A stretch of 64,000 nt of DNA. Source: an uncultured Rhodopila sp. (GTDB taxonomy: Bacteria; Pseudomonadota; Alphaproteobacteria; Acetobacterales; Acetobacteraceae). The stretch is taken from the NCBI RefSeq assembly GCF_903944925.1, contig NZ_CAJATU010000123.1, positions 248,001 to 312,000 of the forward strand. The letters are read 5' to 3'. Positions 25,401 to 34,565 of the stretch are shown one piece after another. The position numbers were made by a program, and so were the translations under genes. The notes below the pieces were generated by a model. It searched no databases. It was not told where the DNA came from and saw only the letters and a list, made by a program, of their open reading frames with translations. How positions within the stretch are numbered: position 1 is the first letter of the stretch; the number at the start of each line of letters is the position of its first letter.

Positions 25401-28400
25401 GCACACCGTCCGTCCGCATCGAGGATGTGGCGATCAGCGAGGCGATGCTGCTGCCGGATGACGGCACCGCGCGGATCGTGCAGACGGTGTTCGAACCCGG
25501 CCATGGCGGGACCGCCGCGGTTTCCATAAGCAGCATTGCAGAGTCGCCAGCCGATACGGCGGCCTGGACACGTCATGCCTCGGCGCGTGTCGGCACGGGC
25601 GATCCGTGTCCGGCGCCATCCGCAAGCTTGTCTGAGCTGCGGGCGCAATGCCCATCGTCGCTCGCGGTGGCCGAGTTCTACGACGGCTTCAGGCAGCGAG
25701 GGCTTCGCTTCGGAGACGCGTTCCACACCGTCCGCGGGGTCTGGCAGGGTGCCGCACAGGCCATCGGTGAGATCGCCCTGTCCGCGTCATCGACAGAGCC
25801 GGTATCGGACTACGTGTTGCATCCCCTGCTGCTGGACGGATGCTTCCAAGTCATCGCCGCCGCGCTGCCGGCCGAGGACCCGGAAATCCTCTATTTGCCG
25901 GTTGGGGTGGGTTCCTACAGCGTGCACGGCGAAGCAGCCGGGCAGTGCTGGTGCCACGTCGCGGTCCAGCCGGACACGGGCGATGTTCGCCGCGCCGACA
26001 TCCTGGTGTTCGGTGCGCATGGCAAACAGGTCGCCGAACTGCGGCAGGTGCAACTGAAGCGCGTGACACGCGGCGCGCTCGCCCGCCCGGGTGAGCGGTG
26101 GCTGGACTCCTGCCTTTATCAAACGCAGTGGCGTTCGGCCGCCGTGGAGCAGGGCGGGAGCGATGCGGGCAGTGGTTCGACAAAGCGGGACTGGCTGATT
26201 TTCGCGGACGTTGCCGGCGTGGCGGCAGGAATTGCGGCGCGGATGCAGGACGCGGGCGACCGATGCACGTTGGTCTACCCCGGGCGTTTCACGTTTGGAC
26301 CGGGACAGTGCAGCATCGATCCGGTCAACGCCGACGATTATCGCCGCCTGCTGTTCGAGCTCCGGGCTTCCGGCCGCGCCCCGGGTGGCGTCATCCACGC
26401 CTGGTCGATGGATGCCCGCGCCCGGGATGGCATGGACAGCGACGACCTGACGGAGGCTCAGGCGCGCGGCGCGGTCAGCCCGCTGCTGCTGACGCAGGCC
26501 CTGGTCGGGGAGGCCAATCCACCGCGGCTGTGGATCGTGACGCGCGGGGGCCAGCAGGCCGACGGCACCGAGCGCAGCCTGTCACCCGTGCAGGCGGCTG
26601 CCTGGGGTCTGGGGCGCTCGGTCGCGATCGAGCATCCTGAGCTGAACTGCGTCTGTATCGATCTCGACCCGGGGCCGCATGCCGCCGAAGCTGAAGCGCT
26701 GGTCGCGGAACTGGCGGCGGGGGGGACGGAAGCGCAGGTCGCGCTGCGGGCAGGCGGACGCCTCGTGGCGCGCCTGGTCAGAACGCCGCGGGTTGGAGAG
26801 CCGGAATCGGAGGCGGCCGGGGAGCCGTGGCGGCTGGTGCCCGCACGTCCCGGAACATTCGAGCAGTTCCGGCGGGAGAAGCTGGTGCGTCGCCCGCCCG
26901 CTTCGAATGAGGTCGAGATTGCCGTGCAGGCGACCGGGATCAACTTCAAGGATGTTCTCGCGGTGCTGGGGATGGTGCCGGGAGCCGATACCCCGATTGG
27001 CGGTGAATGCGCCGGCCGCGTCACCCGCGTCGGTCCCGGCGTGACCCACCTGCAGCCGGGCGACGAGGTGATGGCGGTCGGGCGGGATTGCTTCGCCGCG
27101 TTTGTCACACTGCCTGCTGCACTGGTGCAGCGCCGGCCGCCGACAATGAGCGCCGAAGAAGCCGCTGCCTTCCCGATCGCCTTCCTCACCGCCGAGTATT
27201 GCCTGTCGCATGTTGGCAGGATGCAGGCGGGGGACCGCGTGCTGATCCACGCCGGGGCGGGCGGTGTCGGCATGGCAGCGATCCGCCTCGCCCAGCTTGC
27301 GGGCGCCGAGGTGTTCGCCACGGCGGGATCGGAATGGAAGCGCGCGCTGCTGCGCTCTATCGGCGTCGATCATGTTCTGAACTCCCGCGACACCGGCTTT
27401 GCGCGGGAGGTCATGGCGCTCACGGCCGGGCGCGGCGTCGACTTGGTGCTCAACTCGCTGACCGGCGACCTGATGGAGGCTAGCTTCACGGTCCTCGCCC
27501 GTGGTGGCCGCTTTATCGAAATCGGCAAGCGCGACCTCAAGTCGGCTGACTACGTGGCCAGCCTCGGGCGCGACCTGAGCTATTCCATCGTCGATTGGAG
27601 CGAGGATGTCGCGACGCGTCCGGCCTTCATCGGCGCCATGCTCGCCCGGCTGATCGACCAGGTGAACCAGGGCCGTCTCACGTCGCTGCCACGCCAGGTA
27701 TTCGCGATCGAGGACACGCCGCGCGCGTTCCGGCTCATGGCGCAGGCCCGGCATGTCGGGAAGATCGTGGTGCGGCACGGGGCGCCGGAACCGCACGGGG
27801 TCCGGCCCGACGGCACGTATCTGGTGACCGGCGGCCTGTCCGGCCTGGGTTTGCTGGTGGCGCAATGGCTGTCGGAGCAGCAGGCCGGGCGGCTGGTGCT
27901 GATCGGCCGGCGGGCGCCGACAGCTAAAGCCGCCGCCGTGATCGATCGTCTTCGTACGGGCGGCACGGACGTCGTTGCCGAGGCAATCGACGTGACCGAC
28001 GAAGCGGCGCTGGGTGATCTCCTGACCCGGATACGGGCGTCCGGGCCGCCCCTGCGTGGCGTGATCCATTGCGCGGGTGTGATCGACGACGCCGGGCTGT
28101 TGCAGCAGGACACGGGCGGACTGCTGCGCGTGCTCGCGCCCAAGGTTCGCGGCGGTTGGTTGCTCGACCGGCTTACCCGCGCCGATCCGCTCGACTGCTT
28201 CGTCATGTTCTCGTCGGTGGCGGGGGTGCTCGGTTCGGCGGGCCAGGCCAATTACGCGGCGGCGAACGCCGTGCTTGACCAGATCGCGGAGGAACGCCGG
28301 AACCGCGGTCTCTGTGGGCTGAGTATCGGTTGGGGCGCCTGGGCGGACACCGGCATGGCGGCCGAGCGCGGGCTCGCCGAACGGCTCGCGGCCAACGGAC

Positions 28401-29017
28401 TGGATGCGCTGACCCCGGCCGAGGGCATTGCGGCGCTCGAACGACTGCTGCACGGGTCCGCCGCGCAGGTGAGCGTGTTGCGGATGGACTGGCAGCGTTA
28501 CGCGGCCAGATCTGCCGCGGCGCCACGGCGGTTCCTGATGGAGGTGCTTGGCCGGCACGACCGGCGCGCCGATGCGGAGGCGCCGGCCGCGTTGCCCCCA
28601 CAAGATCTGCGCAGGCAATTCGAGGAAACGCCCAAGCCGCGGCGGCGTGGGATGGTCGCGCAGTTCATTGGCGATTGCGCGTTGCGCATCCTCGGCATGG
28701 ATACCGGCAAGCGTCTCGATCCGTTGATGCCGCTGGGCGACCTGGGCCTCGATTCGCTTCTCGCGGTCGAGTTGCGCAACACGCTGAGCGCGGCTGTCGG
28801 GCAGTCCCTGCCGGCGACGTTGTTGTTCGACTACCCGACGATCGAGGCCCTGACCGATCAGTTCTTCAACGACGTACTGCGGCTTGGGGAAGACGACCCG
28901 CCTGTCGCGGACGCGGCCGAACCGGTCGCGGAACTCGATCTTGTCGGCTCGGTCGAAGGCATGTCCGACGAAGACGTGGACAGGTTACTCGCGTCACGCA
29001 GGGGGGACGGCGTCTGA
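22451..29017 (+). CDS. Type I PKS 4: KS-AT-DH-ER-KR-ACP, fully reducing
   Basis: A 2188-aa module overlapping PKS3 by 23 nt. ATG at 22451 gives the same leader length before the docking helix (PLKRAFLALEDAEARLAAKE) as PKS3; ATG at 22478 is the alternative. KS 36-460, Cys208 in TACSSS. AT about 563-855, Ser654 in GHSVGEY and malonyl-type H-A-F-H-S (754-758). DH about 920-1185: His958 in H-x3-D-x4-P (Asp replaces the usual Gly, a tolerated variant) and Asp1129 in HPLLLDGCFQ. ER about 1460-1775: HAGAGGVGMAAIRLA from His1600; Val1509 in G-M-V-P-G where PKS2 has Tyr. KR about 1790-1970: TGGLSGLG, V-I-D-D B-type-like motif, Tyr1935 in YAAAN. ACP Ser2102 in GLDSLLAVEL. It reduces the chain from PKS3 after adding a malonate. 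C-terminal motif GMSDEDVDRLLASR. Confidence 0.94.
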   Translation: MSSTAGPEAMTPLKRAFLALEDAEARLAAKEQEAREPIAVIGVGCRVPGGDDPAGFWRLMHDGVDAITPVPADRWDHAAYYDPDPEAPGRIATHSGGFLRSIDTFDAALFGIAPREAAGMDPQQRLLLEVTWEALENAGHAPDRLQETPTGVYMGICSSDYAYLQLKSGDSRLLGAHFTSGIAHSVISGRLSYLLGLRGPSVTIDTACSSSLVAVHLACQALRNGDCGMAIAGGVNLILAPDLYVALSHSRMLAPDGRCKTFDAAADGFARSEGCGVVILKRLSLARADGDRILAVIRGSAVNQDGPSSSLTAPNGPAQEEVVRAALGFAGIAPHEVGCIEAHGTGTQLGDPLEVKALGAVFGRRDPAQPLVIGSVKTNIGHLEAAAGVSGLIKVVLSLQHKTIPPHLHFTTPSPHIAWENLPFVVPRQAVHWQPIGGRRIGGVSSFGFSGTNVHVVLEEAPPAPVAVDAGSERSHLFAVSARDSVALAQLAERYAAALQHSGNDTLGDVCRTANTGRAHFADRATIIAESMEGLRAGLAALSRGEDAAGLMHERVARQDPPRIAFLFTGQGAQYAGMTKGLYEASRVFRTALDRCAAILQPHLDRPLLDVLFAKGGLINQTGYTQPALFAVEFALTELWRSLGVTPNAVIGHSVGEYVAACVAGVLSLEDGLRLIALRGRLMQSLPEGGAMAAVAAPEAAVAPMIVPHASILSIAAVNSARQTVISGDAVALEAVCRRLGDQGVQCHPLPVSHAFHSPLLEPILDEFEQTARSVRFAPPRIRLISNVTGKAAVADEITQPSYWRRHMREAVRFGDGLRALQDARPDCCIEIGPHPTLLPLAAEAFSASPPRLVASLRRGKPDWRQMLEGLSAVYLAGARVDWRGLTEAGQDRIVDLPTYPFQRERHWFRARPDAQPRRTTARPGCHALLGARLRSAIPGAIYEATLSADAPDFVRQHRVLDHVILPATAYLEMLVAGARDVLRTPSVRIEDVAISEAMLLPDDGTARIVQTVFEPGHGGTAAVSISSIAESPADTAAWTRHASARVGTGDPCPAPSASLSELRAQCPSSLAVAEFYDGFRQRGLRFGDAFHTVRGVWQGAAQAIGEIALSASSTEPVSDYVLHPLLLDGCFQVIAAALPAEDPEILYLPVGVGSYSVHGEAAGQCWCHVAVQPDTGDVRRADILVFGAHGKQVAELRQVQLKRVTRGALARPGERWLDSCLYQTQWRSAAVEQGGSDAGSGSTKRDWLIFADVAGVAAGIAARMQDAGDRCTLVYPGRFTFGPGQCSIDPVNADDYRRLLFELRASGRAPGGVIHAWSMDARARDGMDSDDLTEAQARGAVSPLLLTQALVGEANPPRLWIVTRGGQQADGTERSLSPVQAAAWGLGRSVAIEHPELNCVCIDLDPGPHAAEAEALVAELAAGGTEAQVALRAGGRLVARLVRTPRVGEPESEAAGEPWRLVPARPGTFEQFRREKLVRRPPASNEVEIAVQATGINFKDVLAVLGMVPGADTPIGGECAGRVTRVGPGVTHLQPGDEVMAVGRDCFAAFVTLPAALVQRRPPTMSAEEAAAFPIAFLTAEYCLSHVGRMQAGDRVLIHAGAGGVGMAAIRLAQLAGAEVFATAGSEWKRALLRSIGVDHVLNSRDTGFAREVMALTAGRGVDLVLNSLTGDLMEASFTVLARGGRFIEIGKRDLKSADYVASLGRDLSYSIVDWSEDVATRPAFIGAMLARLIDQVNQGRLTSLPRQVFAIEDTPRAFRLMAQARHVGKIVVRHGAPEPHGVRPDGTYLVTGGLSGLGLLVAQWLSEQQAGRLVLIGRRAPTAKAAAVIDRLRTGGTDVVAEAIDVTDEAALGDLLTRIRASGPPLRGVIHCAGVIDDAGLLQQDTGGLLRVLAPKVRGGWLLDRLTRADPLDCFVMFSSVAGVLGSAGQANYAAANAVLDQIAEERRNRGLCGLSIGWGAWADTGMAAERGLAERLAANGLDALTPAEGIAALERLLHGSAAQVSVLRMDWQRYAARSAAAPRRFLMEVLGRHDRRADAEAPAALPPQDLRRQFEETPKPRRRGMVAQFIGDCALRILGMDTGKRLDPLMPLGDLGLDSLLAVELRNTLSAAVGQSLPATLLFDYPTIEALTDQFFNDVLRLGEDDPPVADAAEPVAELDLVGSVEGMSDEDVDRLLASRRGDGV

Positions 29018-29018
29018 C

Positions 29019-32000
29019 ATGAGTGATTTGCTCGATCGGCTTGGCAAACTGACGCAGAAGCAACTGATGCTGCTGGCGTTCGACCAGCAGCGGCGGCTTG
29101 ATGAAATCAGCCGGCGCCGGCCCGATGCCATCGCGGTCATCGGCATCGGCTGCCGGTTTCCCGGCGGCGGCAATGATCCGCAGTCGTTCTGGGAGCTGCT
29201 GCGGGAGGGGCGTGACGCGATACGCGAGGTGCCGGCGGATCGCTGGGACATCGACGGCGTGTTCGACCCCGATCCTGATGCACCGGCGCGCATGTCGGTG
29301 CGCAGCGGCGGATTCCTCGACGATGTCAGTGGCTTCGACGCAGCGTTCTTCGGCATCTCGCCCCGCGAGGCGATCACCATGGATCCGCAGCAGCGCTTGC
29401 TGCTGGAGGTCACATGGGAAGCCCTGGAGCACGCCAATGTCGCGGCCGATCGGCTTGCCGGCTCCGCCACCGGGGTGTTCGTCGGCCTGTGCAACACAGA
29501 TCATTTCCAGCGCCTGCTGCGCCGCGGCCACGATTCGATCGACGCGTACCTGGCGTCGGGCAACGCGCCCAGCGTCGCGGCCGGCCGCATCGCCTATGCG
29601 CTGGGTTTGCGCGGCCCGGCACTGACGGTCGATACGTCCTGCTCCTCCTCCCTGGTCGCGATCCATCTCGCCTGCCAAAGCCTGCGCAGCCAGGAGACCC
29701 GCCTGGCACTGGCAGGCGGTGTCAACGTGATGTGCTCGCCCGAAACCACGATCGCCCTGTCGAAGGCGCACATGCTGGCGCCGGACGGCCGGTGCAAGGG
29801 ATTCGACGCGGCCGCCGACGGCTTCGCACGGGGCGAGGGCTGCGGCGTCCTGGTGCTCAAGCGGCTCAACGATGCCATCAGCGATGGCGATACCATCCTG
29901 GCGGTCATCCGAGGCACCGCCGTCAACCAGGACGGCCGCAGCGGCGGCCTGACGGTGCCCAACGGCCCGGCGCAGGAAGCCGTGATCCGCGCCGCTTTGG
30001 ATGAAGCGGGCGCGACGCCGGAGGAGATCGACTACGTCGAGGCGCACGGCACCGGCACCTCGTTGGGTGACCCGATCGAGATCCGCGCGCTGGCTGCGGC
30101 ACTGGGCGGCGCCCGGCCGCATGACAGGCCGCTGCTGGTCGGTTCCGTCAAGTCCAATGTCGGGCACCTGGAGGCCGCTGCCGGCGTTGCCGGTGTCATC
30201 AAGGTCATCCTGGCGCTGGAGAATGGCGCGATCCCGCCGCACCTGCACTTCCGGCACCCGAGTCCGCACATCCCCTGGGACGAATGCAAGGTCGCGGTGA
30301 CGGCGACGGAACGCCCCTGGCCGCCGGGAGCAAGGTCACGCATGGCGGGCGTGAGCTCGTTCGGCTTCAGCGGCACCAACGCCCATGCGGTTGTGCAGGA
30401 GCCGCCGCGAAGCGAGCGCTCGGGTGGGGCGCCGGAGCCGCGGTCGTTTCATTGCCTGCCGCTGTCCGCGCGCACCGAGAGCGCCCTGGCGAAGCTTGCC
30501 GCCCGCTACGCCCGGACGATGTCGCACGACCCGAAGCTCGGCGACGTTGCGCACACGGCTGGCATCGGGCGGTCGCACCTGACCCGGCGTCTGGCGATCG
30601 TGGCCGATACCGCGGCAACGGCCATCAGCGCGCTCAACGCCTTTGCCGCCGGTGGATCGCATCCGGCACTGCACACGGGAACCGCCGTGCCGGGCCAACC
30701 GGGTGAAGTCGTCTTCGTATTCGCGGGCCAGGAGGCAGCTTATCCCGGCATGGCGGGCCAGCTCTACGAGACCTCCGGCATCTATCGGCATGCCATCGAC
30801 CGATGTGACGAGCTCATCGGGCCGGACTCGTTCGGCCGGACGCTGAAATCCGCGCTTGGACTGTCCCCGGGCGATCGGGCGCCGGCTGACGCGGCGATTT
30901 GGGCCCGCCTGAGCCTGTTCGCGGCGCAGTACGCCGCTGCCCGGCTCTGGACGTCGTTCGGTGTCGAGCCGGCGGCGGTCATCGGCGACGCGGATGGCGA
31001 GTATGCCGCCGCCTGCGTGGCTGGCGTGTTCTCGCTGGAGACGTGTCTGCGCGGCCTTGCCGGCGGCGGCCAGTTTCTGCGAAGCGCCGATGCGTCGCCG
31101 GATGCAGCGGAGGACTGGTCGGGCTGGCCACCCGCCAATGCGCCTCGCATCCCGGTTGCGTGGAGCGGCGGCGGTGCCTCCATGTATGAGGCGCCCGGCG
31201 AGGCATACTGGCGCCATCGGCGGCCTGGACCGGACGGCTTCATGGACGCGGTTGGCCGCCTGTATGAGGCGAACTATCGCAGCTTCCTGGAAGTCGGCCC
31301 CAAGCCGGTCCTGACGGAACCAATGAAGCTGCGCGCGCCCGGCGCGGACGTCGTGCACCTGACGCCGGTAACGCCTGGCCAGGACGACTGGAACCGGATC
31401 AGTCATGCGCTCGCCGCCTACTACGTCCAGGGCGGGCAGGTGAACTGGGCGGAGGTCAGCAAGGGCGCGCGCAAATGCCGGCTGCCAACCTATCCGTTTG
31501 AGCATCGCAGCTTCTGGTATTCGCCGTCCGAGATCGACGACATGGCGCATGCGGCGGCGGTTCGCGGCAACGGACCCGCGTCGCTGGCGGCCCGGCCGGA
31601 CGACAGGCCGCCTACGGGCGGCGCGGCGGTCGACGATCTGTTCTACCAGTTGCTTTGGCAACCGGCGCCACTGCCGAACCGCGCCGCCGCTTCGCTCACG
31701 GCACCTGAACACTTTGCCCCGATGGTGCGCGAACGGTTCGCCGCACTCGCCGAGAGTCACGGGCTGTCGATCTACGATCGGCTGTTGCCGGAACTGGATC
31801 GACTGTCCGCCGCCTATCTCGCGATGGCGCTGCGCCAGCTTGGCTTCGACACGACAATCGGCCGGGTCGTCGCGGTCGAGGAGGAGGCGGCGCGACTGTC
31901 GATCGCGCCGCGGCATCGGCGCCTCTTCGCACGGCTGCTCGACTCCTTGAGCGACGATGGCGTCGTGCGCCGGGACGGTGCGGCGCTGGTCATCAGCGGG

Positions 32001-34565
32001 CCGTTGACGCTTGCCGATCCGGAAGAGTTGTCCCGTGCGGCCATCGCCGCCTATGGTGACGTGGACGGCGAATTGCGCATCCTTCAGCGTTGCGGCCGCG
32101 AACTGGCACGGGTGCTCACCGGAGACCAGGATCCTCTCGAGCTCCTGTTTCCCGGCGGTTCTTTCAGCGAGGCGCGCAAGCTCTACGTGGAATCGCCGGC
32201 GGCCCGGACCTACAACACGGCCCTGGCCGAGGCCTTGAGTGCCGCGATCGACAAGCTCCCGTCCGGCGCATCGCTGCGCGTGCTGGAGATCGGTGCCGGC
32301 ACCGGCGGCACCACCAGCTACGTGCTGCCACGCCTGCCCGCGGGCCGGGTGGACTATGTATTTACGGACGTATCACCGATCTTCCTCGAACGCGCCGTCA
32401 CTCAGTTCGGCGCATATGACTTCCTGCGCACGGCTTTGCTGGACATCGAACAGGATCCGATCGGCCAGGGCTTCCAGCCCGGTCAGTTCGACGTGGTCAT
32501 CGCCGCCAATGCATTGCACGCGACACAGGACCTGAGGCGGACGGTCGGGCATGTGCGCAGCCTCCTGGCGCCGGGCGGGTTGCTGTTCCTGCTTGAAGCC
32601 GCTCGGCCACAACGTTGGGCGGATTTCGCGTTCGGCTTGACGGAAGGCTGGTGGCGCTTCTCGGACCATTCGCTGCGGCCGGACTATCCCTTGATCAGTC
32701 ACGACGCGTGGCATGACCTGCTGACGTCCAGCGGCTTCACCGTGGCGGTAGCGACGCAAGATGACGCCCACTATCCCCGAAGCAGATCGCAACAGGCGCT
32801 GGTCGTCGCGCGCAGTTCGTCGGGTGGTCATCGCTGGACCCTGATCGGCGACGTCAACGGTGTCGGGGCGGCGCTTGCAAGGCGCCTGGAGGCTCGCGGG
32901 GACAGCGTCGTGTTGGTCTGCGCCGACGCTGACACAGCCACCGCTTTGCCGGGTGGCTCCATCGTGTATCTTGGCGCACTCGAACTTGCCGATCGGGCGT
33001 ACGACGACCCGACCGCGGTTGAGTCCTGCAAGAACCTTGCATGCACGTTGCCGCTTCGCTGTCTTGCCGAGGCCAGTGCCGGCTCGGATCGTGTGTGGCT
33101 GGTGACGCGCGGCGCCCAGCCGGCCCCGGGTGGCCTGTCCAGCGGCGCGCGCTGGCAGGCACCGCTTTGGGGGATCGGCCGTACCTTGGCGCTGGAGCAG
33201 CCCGGACGATTGGCCGGGCTTGTGGACCTGCCGCCCGCCGGTTCGCACGAGGAGTGGGCGGATACACTTCTCGCGACATTCGATGCCGGCGATGGCGAAG
33301 ACCAGACAGCGTGGCGTGACGGGGCAAGGCTCGTCCCGCGTTTGTCGGGTGCTGCGCCGCCGGTCCGGGAACCGGTCAGGTTCCGACCCGATGCGACTTA
33401 CCTGATTACCGGCGGTTTCGGCGGCATCGGCCTCCTGGTCGCGCACTGGATGGCGGAGCACGGTGCACGATACCTCGCCTTGGTTGGACGGCATCCGAAC
33501 GTCGCGGCGGATGCCGTGCACGCGCTGGCGGCACTCGGGGCGCGTGTCATTCCGCTCGCGGCCGATGTCGCGGACGAGGCATCCATGACTGCGGCGCTTT
33601 CCCGTCTGGCTGCCGAAGCACCGCCGGTGCGCGGCGTCATGCATGCAGCGGCCGAATTTGGCGCCTTCCCCATCGTCAGCCACAGGGCCGCGGACATTGC
33701 AGGCACGTTGCGAGCAAAAATCGATGGCACGGTTGTTCTGGAACGCGCGCTACGGGACTGCGAAATCGATTTTCTTGTGCTTTTTTCGTCGGCGGCGGCG
33801 GTGCTTGGGGCGGCAAATTATGCGCACTATGCCGCGGCCAATGCTTTCCTCGACGCCACGGCGGAGGCTGCCCGCGGGCCTGGCAAGCGGGTACTTGCGG
33901 CAAATTGGGGCGCCTGGGAAGCCAGCGCGGACAAAAATCACGACTTCCGCGAAGGTGGTCTGGTGCCGATGCCACCTAACGAAGCACTTGCCGCTTTAGG
34001 ACGGTTGTTGTTTAGCAACGAGAATCGGCGTGTCGTCGGACGGTTCGACTGGAGCGTGCTCCGGCCTTTGCTGGAAGCGCGGCATCGACGCCCGCTTCTG
34101 GCCGACCTGGGGACGGCACCGAAGCGCAGCCAGCCGGTGCAACGTGCGGAAGCATCGGACACCGTCGCGGAGCGGCTCGCACGAGCGCCGGCGGACATGC
34201 GCAGGGCCGTGTTGGATGAGTTCGTCCGCGCAGAAGTTGCCGGCGTGTTGGGACTCGCGGCCAACGATCCGATCGACCCCGAGACAGGCTTCTTCGATTT
34301 GGGCATGGATTCATTGACATCTGTCGAGCTGAAGCGGCGGCTGGAACGCGGGACGGGACGATCGCTGCCGTCGTCACTGACGTTCAGCTATCCGAACCTG
34401 CGCGCGATGTCGGAATTTCTTGCCTGCGAACTCGGTGAGACGGCCGGAGAGACGGACAGGCCCGACGCCGATTCATTACCGATACCGGAGGAAACCGCAT
34501 TCGACGATCTGACCGAGACCGAGCTGGAAGCACGGCTACTGGCGCGGCTACAGGAAGTACGATGA
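29019..34565 (+). CDS. Type I PKS 5: KS-(degenerate AT)-cMT-KR-ACP
   Basis: A 1848-aa module starting 1 nt after the PKS4 stop. N-terminal helix (LTQKQLMLLAFDQQRRLDEI), KS 35-455 with Cys208 in TSCSSS and intact EAHGTGT. The AT region (about 563-766) is abnormal: GHSxG has become G-D-A-D-G (Asp657-Ala658), FTGQGAQ reads FAGQEAA, and about 95 residues that should follow SLETCLRGL are missing, including the ferredoxin-like subdomain with HAFH. C-methyltransferase about 870-1270, SAM motif LEIGAGTGG at 1089-1097. KR about 1460-1640: TGGFGGIG, Tyr1604 in YAAAN; no LDD motif. ACP Ser1765 in GMDSLTSVEL. Tail LTETELEARLLARLQ is a variant of the shared docking motif. The frame is unbroken for 5.5 kb, so AT loss is tolerated: the ACP must be loaded by another AT or the module passes the chain unextended. 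No trans-AT gene is in the window. Confidence 0.93.
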   Translation: MSDLLDRLGKLTQKQLMLLAFDQQRRLDEISRRRPDAIAVIGIGCRFPGGGNDPQSFWELLREGRDAIREVPADRWDIDGVFDPDPDAPARMSVRSGGFLDDVSGFDAAFFGISPREAITMDPQQRLLLEVTWEALEHANVAADRLAGSATGVFVGLCNTDHFQRLLRRGHDSIDAYLASGNAPSVAAGRIAYALGLRGPALTVDTSCSSSLVAIHLACQSLRSQETRLALAGGVNVMCSPETTIALSKAHMLAPDGRCKGFDAAADGFARGEGCGVLVLKRLNDAISDGDTILAVIRGTAVNQDGRSGGLTVPNGPAQEAVIRAALDEAGATPEEIDYVEAHGTGTSLGDPIEIRALAAALGGARPHDRPLLVGSVKSNVGHLEAAAGVAGVIKVILALENGAIPPHLHFRHPSPHIPWDECKVAVTATERPWPPGARSRMAGVSSFGFSGTNAHAVVQEPPRSERSGGAPEPRSFHCLPLSARTESALAKLAARYARTMSHDPKLGDVAHTAGIGRSHLTRRLAIVADTAATAISALNAFAAGGSHPALHTGTAVPGQPGEVVFVFAGQEAAYPGMAGQLYETSGIYRHAIDRCDELIGPDSFGRTLKSALGLSPGDRAPADAAIWARLSLFAAQYAAARLWTSFGVEPAAVIGDADGEYAAACVAGVFSLETCLRGLAGGGQFLRSADASPDAAEDWSGWPPANAPRIPVAWSGGGASMYEAPGEAYWRHRRPGPDGFMDAVGRLYEANYRSFLEVGPKPVLTEPMKLRAPGADVVHLTPVTPGQDDWNRISHALAAYYVQGGQVNWAEVSKGARKCRLPTYPFEHRSFWYSPSEIDDMAHAAAVRGNGPASLAARPDDRPPTGGAAVDDLFYQLLWQPAPLPNRAAASLTAPEHFAPMVRERFAALAESHGLSIYDRLLPELDRLSAAYLAMALRQLGFDTTIGRVVAVEEEAARLSIAPRHRRLFARLLDSLSDDGVVRRDGAALVISGPLTLADPEELSRAAIAAYGDVDGELRILQRCGRELARVLTGDQDPLELLFPGGSFSEARKLYVESPAARTYNTALAEALSAAIDKLPSGASLRVLEIGAGTGGTTSYVLPRLPAGRVDYVFTDVSPIFLERAVTQFGAYDFLRTALLDIEQDPIGQGFQPGQFDVVIAANALHATQDLRRTVGHVRSLLAPGGLLFLLEAARPQRWADFAFGLTEGWWRFSDHSLRPDYPLISHDAWHDLLTSSGFTVAVATQDDAHYPRSRSQQALVVARSSSGGHRWTLIGDVNGVGAALARRLEARGDSVVLVCADADTATALPGGSIVYLGALELADRAYDDPTAVESCKNLACTLPLRCLAEASAGSDRVWLVTRGAQPAPGGLSSGARWQAPLWGIGRTLALEQPGRLAGLVDLPPAGSHEEWADTLLATFDAGDGEDQTAWRDGARLVPRLSGAAPPVREPVRFRPDATYLITGGFGGIGLLVAHWMAEHGARYLALVGRHPNVAADAVHALAALGARVIPLAADVADEASMTAALSRLAAEAPPVRGVMHAAAEFGAFPIVSHRAADIAGTLRAKIDGTVVLERALRDCEIDFLVLFSSAAAVLGAANYAHYAAANAFLDATAEAARGPGKRVLAANWGAWEASADKNHDFREGGLVPMPPNEALAALGRLLFSNENRRVVGRFDWSVLRPLLEARHRRPLLADLGTAPKRSQPVQRAEASDTVAERLARAPADMRRAVLDEFVRAEVAGVLGLAANDPIDPETGFFDLGMDSLTSVELKRRLERGTGRSLPSSLTFSYPNLRAMSEFLACELGETAGETDRPDADSLPIPEETAFDDLTETELEARLLARLQEVR
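30705..31320 (+). other. Degenerate, internally deleted acyltransferase domain of PKS5
   Basis: Aligned by eye with the PKS3 AT, this region keeps the first third (VVFVFAGQEAAYPGMAGQLY to GEYAAACVAGVFSLE) and the last part (SFLEVGPKPVLTEPM), but the elbow GHSLG is GDADG (30984-30998) and the small subdomain carrying the catalytic His is gone. Both members of the Ser-His dyad are therefore absent. Confidence 0.85.
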
